Part shown: positions 59,934 to 64,000 of the stretch, piece after piece | How the letters are laid out: each line of letters begins with the position of its first letter | Numbering within the stretch: the stretch's first letter is position 1 | Assembly: GCA_937916085.1 (NCBI GenBank) | Contig: CALGGO010000015.1 | Coordinates: forward strand, 20,040 to 84,039 | Direction of reading: 5' to 3' | Length of the DNA: 64,000 bases | Origin: an uncultured Prevotellaceae bacterium | GTDB lineage: Bacteria > Bacteroidota > Bacteroidia > Bacteroidales > Muribaculaceae | Program-made: the position numbers and the translations under genes | The notes under the pieces: model-generated | Told to the model about the DNA's origin: nothing | Database searches by the model: none | The model's input: the letters and a program-made list of their open reading frames with translations, nothing else

Positions 59934-60347
59934 CTACCCTACATTTGCAATGTCGGAATTCTGGGCATGACCAGCATTGTCCCCCCTACGGCGTTCCAGT
60001 TCCTCGATCCGTGCTTTGAGCCGACCGATCTGCTCTGAGAGTTCGCGGATGGTGTTGAGGAGTTGTGTGACGTACTGGGCGGGGGCTTCGGGGGCGGTGG
60101 TATGCCGCCCATCAGCGGCACTGGTGTCGGTTTTTAGCATGGGTCCCTCTCCAGTGAGGAGCCATTGGGCCGAGAAATGGGGATAATTTTCAACTATTGC
60201 TTGTATCCACTTCGCTTGAATGTCGGTTCCATTGGCTATAGCACGAGATAGGACACCTTTGCTGGCTCCTATCTGCCTTTCGAGAGCACCTATGGTAACA
60301 CCCTCTTTTTCGGCCAAAATACTTATATTATCTAAAATTTTTGCCAT
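59934..60347 (-). CDS. Phage repressor (helix-turn-helix, leftward)
   Basis: 137 residues. The N-terminal 65 residues are a lambda-type helix-turn-helix (SILAEKEGVTIGALERQIGA then SKGVLSRAIANG), followed by HFSAQWLLTGEGPMLK, a sequence common to prophage repressors of Bacteroidetes. The C-terminal part after about residue 85 is a predicted coiled coil (YVTQLLNTIRELSEQIGRL, RIEELERRR), likely for oligomerisation. It has no peptidase domain, so induction by RecA cleavage is unlikely. It is divergent from the transposition operon; two putative operator copies lie just upstream and a third lies inside this gene. Confidence 0.85.
   Translation of the reverse strand: MAKILDNISILAEKEGVTIGALERQIGASKGVLSRAIANGTDIQAKWIQAIVENYPHFSAQWLLTGEGPMLKTDTSAADGRHTTAPEAPAQYVTQLLNTIRELSEQIGRLKARIEELERRRGDNAGHAQNSDIANVG
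60182..60194 (-). promoter_or_regulatory. Third copy of the 13-base putative operator, inside the repressor gene
   Basis: The minus strand reads GTTGAAAATTATC, identical to the two copies upstream, within the codons for VENYPH of the repressor. Confidence 0.65.
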
Positions 60348-60351
60348 ATCA

Positions 60352-60394
60352 GTTGAAAATTATCTCCTAAAATTTTGGTAGGTTGAAAATTATC
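60352..60394 (+). promoter_or_regulatory. Two tandem GTTGAAAATTATC operator copies
   Basis: Exact copies at 60352-60364 and 60382-60394, 30 bases apart, just after the repressor start. The second copy ends 2 bases before the rightward -7 element at 60397, so binding there would block it. The minus strand of each copy also reads TAATTTTC, near the -7 consensus, possibly serving the repressor itself. Confidence 0.72.
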
Positions 60395-60396
60395 AC

Positions 60397-60405
60397 TATC
60401 TTTGC
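60397..60405 (+). promoter_or_regulatory. Rightward early promoter of the prophage
   Basis: TATCTTTGC with TTTG 19 bases upstream (60374-60377), an ideal Bacteroidetes promoter overlapping the operator pair. It would drive the transposition operon. Confidence 0.72.
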
Positions 60406-60435
60406 AGGCGTATTCATCATTGTATAACTTAATTT

Positions 60436-60765
60436 TTAATGAAATGGTAATGGTTCTATCTTCCATTGCACGGTGCAGGAAGGCACTGGCGTGGCTAACA
60501 GAGGCAGGCTTAACCGAAGGAACTCATGTAGAGCTTCGAGGCGCTGCTTGCCCAGTAAGAGTACAAGACACCAACGTAGGGCAGGACACCCTTCTTTGGC
60601 ATCAATTAGTTGTCCAGGATCATAATAGACTGCAGTGCCAGGTTTGCGGCAAAGTGTTTCGCTCAAGGCATCAAGCATTGACACCAGCGGACCGCATTCA
60701 GTTCGCCAGACTTGACCCTCGTATTCCTTTTGCGCAAGGAGTTGAACAGTTATCAGAGCATTCAT
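60436..60765 (-). CDS. Possible phage protein of unknown function
   Basis: 109 residues (MNALITVQLLAQKEYEGQVW, CRKPGTAVYYDPGQLIDAKE), Leu-rich, no family recognised. A leftward promoter element TACCTTTG at 60795-60802 sits 30 bases before its ATG, which favours it. Against it, a similar-length plus-strand frame (60444-60782) overlaps it fully and lies after the rightward promoter. If this one is real, the phage would make a leftward transcript through it into the repressor. I give it limited weight. Confidence 0.4.
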   Translation of the reverse strand: MNALITVQLLAQKEYEGQVWRTECGPLVSMLDALSETLCRKPGTAVYYDPGQLIDAKEGCPALRWCLVLLLGKQRLEALHEFLRLSLPLLATPVPSCTVQWKIEPLPFH

Positions 60766-60794
60766 ATAACTTTATTCATTAGTGAATGTGCGGC

Positions 60795-60802
60795 CAAAGG
60801 TA
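60795..60802 (-). promoter_or_regulatory. Leftward promoter element in the phage regulatory region
   Basis: Minus-strand TACCTTTG with a weak -33 (CTTGG) about 20 bases upstream. It would transcribe toward the repressor, opposing the promoter at 60397. Confidence 0.5.
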
Positions 60803-60862
60803 CGAAAATTTATTGAGATAGCCAAGAAAGGCATTAAGTTTAACATTATAAAATAAATGATT

Positions 60863-61255
60863 ATGGCAAAGACAAGAAGTGCGAGAACCATCAAGGTCTC
60901 GAAGGAAAACAAGGCGAAACTCGCCAAGATGTTCAACTGCACCGACCGCATGGTGTACAAAGCCCTGTGCTTTGAGTGCCAGACGCTGCTGGCAAGAAAG
61001 ATCCAGTACGTTGCCCGTAAGGAGATGGGCGGCTGGGTTGAGGCTGCCGTGCCTGAAGACGAGATTTTCTACGACACAATGGACAGCGGTGAGCGTTTCA
61101 TGCGCCAGTATTTCAACAACGGTGCCGTCCTGGAGGTCAGCATGACCACGGGCGAAGGTGTTGTACGTTTCAAGGGTTCGCCCAGGTACCGCTATGAGGA
61201 AGTACTTGTGAGTGATATTCCAACCATTCAGGATTACGCAAGGAACTTGAGATAA
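60863..61255 (+). CDS. Phage early protein, probable DNA-binding
   Basis: 130 residues from the ATG at 60863. The N-terminal 45 residues (RTIKVSKENKAKLAKMFNCT then DRMVYKALCF) have a helix-turn-helix-like pattern. A beta-rich part follows (GERFMRQYFNNGAVLEVSMT, EGVVRFKGSPRYRYEEVLV). It lies 10 bases before the transposase gene and is cotranscribed. By position it might do the job of Ner (early repression) or help target choice; I do not recognise a family. Confidence 0.65.
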   Translation: MAKTRSARTIKVSKENKAKLAKMFNCTDRMVYKALCFECQTLLARKIQYVARKEMGGWVEAAVPEDEIFYDTMDSGERFMRQYFNNGAVLEVSMTTGEGVVRFKGSPRYRYEEVLVSDIPTIQDYARNLR

Positions 61256-61265
61256 GGAGGGGAAG

Positions 61266-63248
61266 ATGGAGTATTACGGAAACAGGCTTTGCATAAGTGC
61301 CCGTGAACTGGTGGACAGCAGTGTGATGTCACAAGGCTGTTACCAGAAGATGGCGAGCCGTGGACGCATCGACGTGGTGCGCCGTGGCGGTGGTGCTGCC
61401 GGTCAGTATGCCCTTGTTGCCGTTGAAAGTCTTCCACGCGACTACAGAGCCAAGGTCCAAGCCCTCTATCCCGACGGCGACCTGACCCACCTGAAGGGTT
61501 GGGTGTGCAGCAACTACGAGACCGACCAGGCAGCGGTGGCGTTTTTCCACAGCAGGGAACAAGCAGGCCTTGACCTGCCCCCTGAGAAGATCAAGGAGTA
61601 TGTGGTGAACGCCAGTGTGCTGAACTGCTGCATCCGCTTGTATGAGCGTGCGGCAACAGCCCAGAAACTGTTTGGCGGCAAATACAACTGGGAACAGATG
61701 GCCAATGCCATTAAAGCCCTGCGTGAAGAATACGGCCATACGCTCCCAACGAGTACGCTTCGTTTTCGGAAGAAGGTAAACGAGTACAAGAGGGAAGGCT
61801 ACGGCTGTCTTATCAGCGGCAAGTTCGGCAACCAAAGTGCAAGACTTGTGACGGTGAGGGAAGAAAGGCTTATCATGAGCATCGCTGCTCAGCCTAACAA
61901 GCCATATAACACCACCGTAAGAGACTTGTATGAAATGTTTGTATGTGGGGAATATGAAGTGTTCGACCTAAAAACAGGAGAACTCTATAATCCCGATGAC
62001 TTCATGAAGAAAGGTGAAATATGGGTGCCGAGTGAAAGCACTATCTGTAGTGTTCTCAACAAACCTTCCAACAAGTTGCTGATTGAACAAAAGCTGCTTA
62101 GTTGGACGACGTTCATGCACGAGCAGATGCCACACGTTCACCGTCACGGCGGCAATTTCTCATTGTCACAGATTACGATGGACGACGTGGACCTGACGAG
62201 AAAACTGAAGGACACCAAGCAGCGCGTCCATGCCTACTATGCCTACGACGTAGTGAGCCAGTGCGTGGTCGGTGCCTCCTACGCCCGTAAGAAGGACGAA
62301 GGTCTGGTGGTAGATTGCTTCCGCGACATGTTCCGTCTGATCGAGAAGCAGGGCTGGGGAATGCCTGCAGGTATCGAGGTGGAGAACCACTTGATGACCC
62401 AGTACAAAGACGGCTTCCTGCAAGCCGGTGTCGCTTTCCCATTCGTTCACTTCTGCGCCCCCCAGAACTCACAGGAAAAATATGCCGAGCCTCTGAACGG
62501 TGCAAAGAAGCGCAGCGTGATCCACAAGAACCACGAGGGCATTGGCCGTTTCTACGGCAAGGGCAAGTGGCGTCAGGAGTACAAGAAAGTGAGCGACGAG
62601 ACCAACGAACTCTACGAGGACAAGGAATACTTCAGTTGGGACCAGTTGGTGGCAGAAGACCGACGTGACAGTTATGAGTGGAACCACCAACTGCACCCCA
62701 ACCAGAAGAAGTTCCCCGGCATGACAAGGTGGGACGTGCTCTGTGAGCGCATCAATCCGACCCTGCAGCCACTTGACAAACTGACGCTGGCGCGCTACAT
62801 CGGTGAGCGTGTGGAAACGAGCATCAGGAGGAACTCGACGGTGCGTGTGGCACATGAAGACTGGTGGCTGAGTGACACCAGCGTTCTGGAGAAACTTCGC
62901 CCGAATGACTATCAGGTGACCGCCTACTATATGCCAGACGAGGAAGGCAAACCAACGGAAGTTTACATCTTCCAAGGTGACAAGTACATCGACCACGTGG
63001 AGAAAGTACAGACCTACAACCGTGTGATGGCAGAGCAAACCGAAGAGGACACCGTGAACTATATCGAGCAGCGCAAGAAGATTGCGAAGTTCAGCAAGTA
63101 TGTAAAAGACCACGCTATCGACGAGGTGGGCATATTGAAGCCATCGGCAACGCCACAACAGGCAGAAGCCGTGGCACTGGAGCCCCAGATTAAGGAGGAG
63201 CAGCCAGTCAGAAGCCAATGGAAGCCCGACCCGATAGCCGATATTTAG
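61266..63248 (+). CDS. MuA-type transposase
   Basis: 660 residues, close to MuA's 663. A Mu-type winged helix (about 10-70: ISARELVDSSVMSQGCYQKM) recognises ends. The central integrase-fold domain (about 290-440) has the first acidic position at D306 (TMDDVDL), the second at residue 373 (in IEVENHL, Glu instead of the usual Asp), and E408 in NSQEKYAEPLNGA, 35 residues later. The first interval, 67, equals D269-D336 in MuA. A C-terminal beta-barrel (about 525-600: SIRRNSTVRVAHEDWWL, KPTEVYIFQGDKYIDHVEKV) is present. It cuts and joins phage ends to target DNA, with help from the ATPase next to it. Confidence 0.9.
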   Translation: MEYYGNRLCISARELVDSSVMSQGCYQKMASRGRIDVVRRGGGAAGQYALVAVESLPRDYRAKVQALYPDGDLTHLKGWVCSNYETDQAAVAFFHSREQAGLDLPPEKIKEYVVNASVLNCCIRLYERAATAQKLFGGKYNWEQMANAIKALREEYGHTLPTSTLRFRKKVNEYKREGYGCLISGKFGNQSARLVTVREERLIMSIAAQPNKPYNTTVRDLYEMFVCGEYEVFDLKTGELYNPDDFMKKGEIWVPSESTICSVLNKPSNKLLIEQKLLSWTTFMHEQMPHVHRHGGNFSLSQITMDDVDLTRKLKDTKQRVHAYYAYDVVSQCVVGASYARKKDEGLVVDCFRDMFRLIEKQGWGMPAGIEVENHLMTQYKDGFLQAGVAFPFVHFCAPQNSQEKYAEPLNGAKKRSVIHKNHEGIGRFYGKGKWRQEYKKVSDETNELYEDKEYFSWDQLVAEDRRDSYEWNHQLHPNQKKFPGMTRWDVLCERINPTLQPLDKLTLARYIGERVETSIRRNSTVRVAHEDWWLSDTSVLEKLRPNDYQVTAYYMPDEEGKPTEVYIFQGDKYIDHVEKVQTYNRVMAEQTEEDTVNYIEQRKKIAKFSKYVKDHAIDEVGILKPSATPQQAEAVALEPQIKEEQPVRSQWKPDPIADI

Positions 63249-63273
63249 AAACCCATTAAAACGCCGTTAGAAT

Positions 63274-64000
63274 ATGATTACAACAGCGAACAAACAGCGG
63301 ATTCTGGAGGCGATAGCCACCAACCGCGCAAACTACCCCAGCGATGCCAAGCACGCTGCCGCGCTGGGAATTTCTGCAAGCGTGTACAACAGTCTGAAGA
63401 AGGGTCAGACGGATAAGGCTCTGAGTGATGCCAACTGGGTGAACATTGCCCGCCGTCTGGACGTGAACCTGCGCGACTCTATCGAGTGGAAGGGCGCAAG
63501 GACCGCGACCTTCGACTATATCACCACACAGTTAGAGGCTTGCCAGGAGCGTAGCCTGAGCGTGATATTGTGCGACCTTCCGAACATTGGCAAGACGTAC
63601 ACCGCTCGATGGTATGTGAATGAGCACCGCAACGCCGTGTATATCGACTGCAGCCAGGTGAAGACAAAACGCGCCCTGGTTAAGAAAATAGCCAACGAGT
63701 TCGGCGTGGGTGCCACGGGCAAGTACCAGGACACCTATGAGGATTTGGTTTACTATCTGCGCTCGATGGAGCGCCCTCTGGTGGTGCTTGACGAAGCCGG
63801 CGACCTTGCATACGAGGCTTTTCTTGAACTCAAAGCCCTTTGGAACGCCACCGAAATGTGCTGCGGCTGGTATATGATGGGAGCCGACGGACTGGCAGCC
63901 AAGATCAACCGCAACGTGGAAGGCAAGAAGGTGGGTTACGCTGAAATCTTCTCACGTTACGGCGGCAAGTACAGCCGTGTCACTCCGGACCAGGAAGACG
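63274..64000 (+). CDS. MuB-like transposition ATPase, 3' end cut by window
   Basis: Visible as 242 residues; the gene continues beyond 64000. The N-terminal 70 residues include a helix-turn-helix (SDAKHAAALGISASVYNSLK), as in MuB. The AAA ATPase core has Walker A CDLPNIGKTYTA with K107, where the usual first Gly of GxxxxGK is Asp, and Walker B LVVLDEAGD (D173, E174). MuB-type proteins choose target DNA and activate transposase. It follows the transposase by 25 bases. Whether the altered Walker A still binds ATP cannot be judged here. Confidence 0.88.
   Translation, partial: MITTANKQRILEAIATNRANYPSDAKHAAALGISASVYNSLKKGQTDKALSDANWVNIARRLDVNLRDSIEWKGARTATFDYITTQLEACQERSLSVILCDLPNIGKTYTARWYVNEHRNAVYIDCSQVKTKRALVKKIANEFGVGATGKYQDTYEDLVYYLRSMERPLVVLDEAGDLAYEAFLELKALWNATEMCCGWYMMGADGLAAKINRNVEGKKVGYAEIFSRYGGKYSRVTPDQED

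Larger units (their letters stand above)
59289..64000. mobile_element. Left part of a Mu-like transposable prophage
   Basis: A leftward repressor gene, a short regulatory interval, then a rightward early operon with an accessory gene, a MuA-type transposase and a MuB-type ATPase, which runs off the window. The proposed terminus is a 5'-TG at 59289. The gene order (repressor, opposing early operon, A, B) is that of transposable phages. The exact right end and the target duplication lie outside the window; if insertion makes a 5-base duplication, TATAA (59284-59288) should recur beyond the right end. GC-rich phage genes contrast with the AT-rich host flank. Confidence 0.85.

Noticed and set aside
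59896..59985. Minus-strand 30-codon open stretch after a TAG, with a cysteine/histidine pattern (CWSCPEFRHCKC) ending in VIKNGKEYLL, overlapping the repressor's 3' end
   Set aside because: It looks like a small zinc-ribbon peptide, but it has no ATG and its only start would be a late GTG; a frameshift product of the repressor is conceivable but unsupported.
60444..60782. Plus-strand frame of 112 codons after the rightward phage promoter, with a QCQVCGKVF zinc-finger-like stretch
   Set aside because: Fully overlaps the minus-strand frame I preferred, which has its own promoter element; the choice is close and this could be the real gene.

Overview
The window comes from a member of the Bacteroidales. 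Supporting signs are promoters of the TAnnTTTG type (for example 17299-17307, 17402-17410, 40216-40224, 60397-60405), protein families such as DUF3256, DUF4876, DUF6850, PCMD and calycin-like domains, a SusC/TonB-type receptor with a carboxypeptidase-like plug extension, and many secreted proteins ending in dockerin-like EF-hand pairs or a T9SS-like tail. A Prevotellaceae or Muribaculaceae-like gut or rumen organism is my best guess; the sequence alone does not settle the family.

Layout. 1-5.6 kb: housekeeping genes (DUF3256, xseA-xseB, a DUF2007 protein, mltG) and a small PAS protein abutting a broken secreted-protein tail, then a glutamine-amidotransferase-like hydrolase. 5.7-21.6 kb: secreted proteins and an outer-membrane operon transcribed leftward (TonB receptor, DUF4876, DUF6850 barrel, M16 peptidase). 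21.8-23.1 kb: inositol monophosphatase and an Lrp/AsnC regulator. 23.4-37.6 kb: a block of six leftward secreted proteins, including a starch-binding protein, a GH13 amylase, a metallophosphoesterase and a 1537-residue repeat protein. 38.0-40.3 kb: argR, an ArgC homologue without its catalytic cysteine, ssb and tRNA-Lys. 40.4-49.7 kb: a glycosyltransferase, a B12-type radical SAM enzyme, a TerB-like protein, and a group resembling the Bacteroides inositol-lipid locus (inositol-3-phosphate synthase, HAD phosphatase, CDP-alcohol phosphatidyltransferase, ATP-grasp protein, nucleotidyltransferase), headed by pdxA. 50-59.2 kb: a polyprenyl-phosphate-sugar synthase, a D-2-hydroxyacid dehydrogenase, more secreted or outer-membrane proteins, and a large CapD/FlaA1-type sugar dehydratase. 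59.3-64 kb: the left end of a Mu-like transposable prophage that continues past the window.

Themes. Thirteen secreted products carry one of two terminal modules (an EF-hand dockerin-like pair, or a T9SS-like tail), never both; two neighbouring paralogues differ in which they carry. The gaps between genes are filled with arrays of 7-, 8- or 9-base words rich in stop trinucleotides, and in about ten genes the real stop codon lies inside the first word of such an array. The prophage end shows a recognisable Mu-type terminus, a helically phased GTTTACG array, three exact copies of a 13-base putative operator (one inside the repressor gene), and the A and B transposition genes.

All family names and comparisons with described systems are from memory, without searches.
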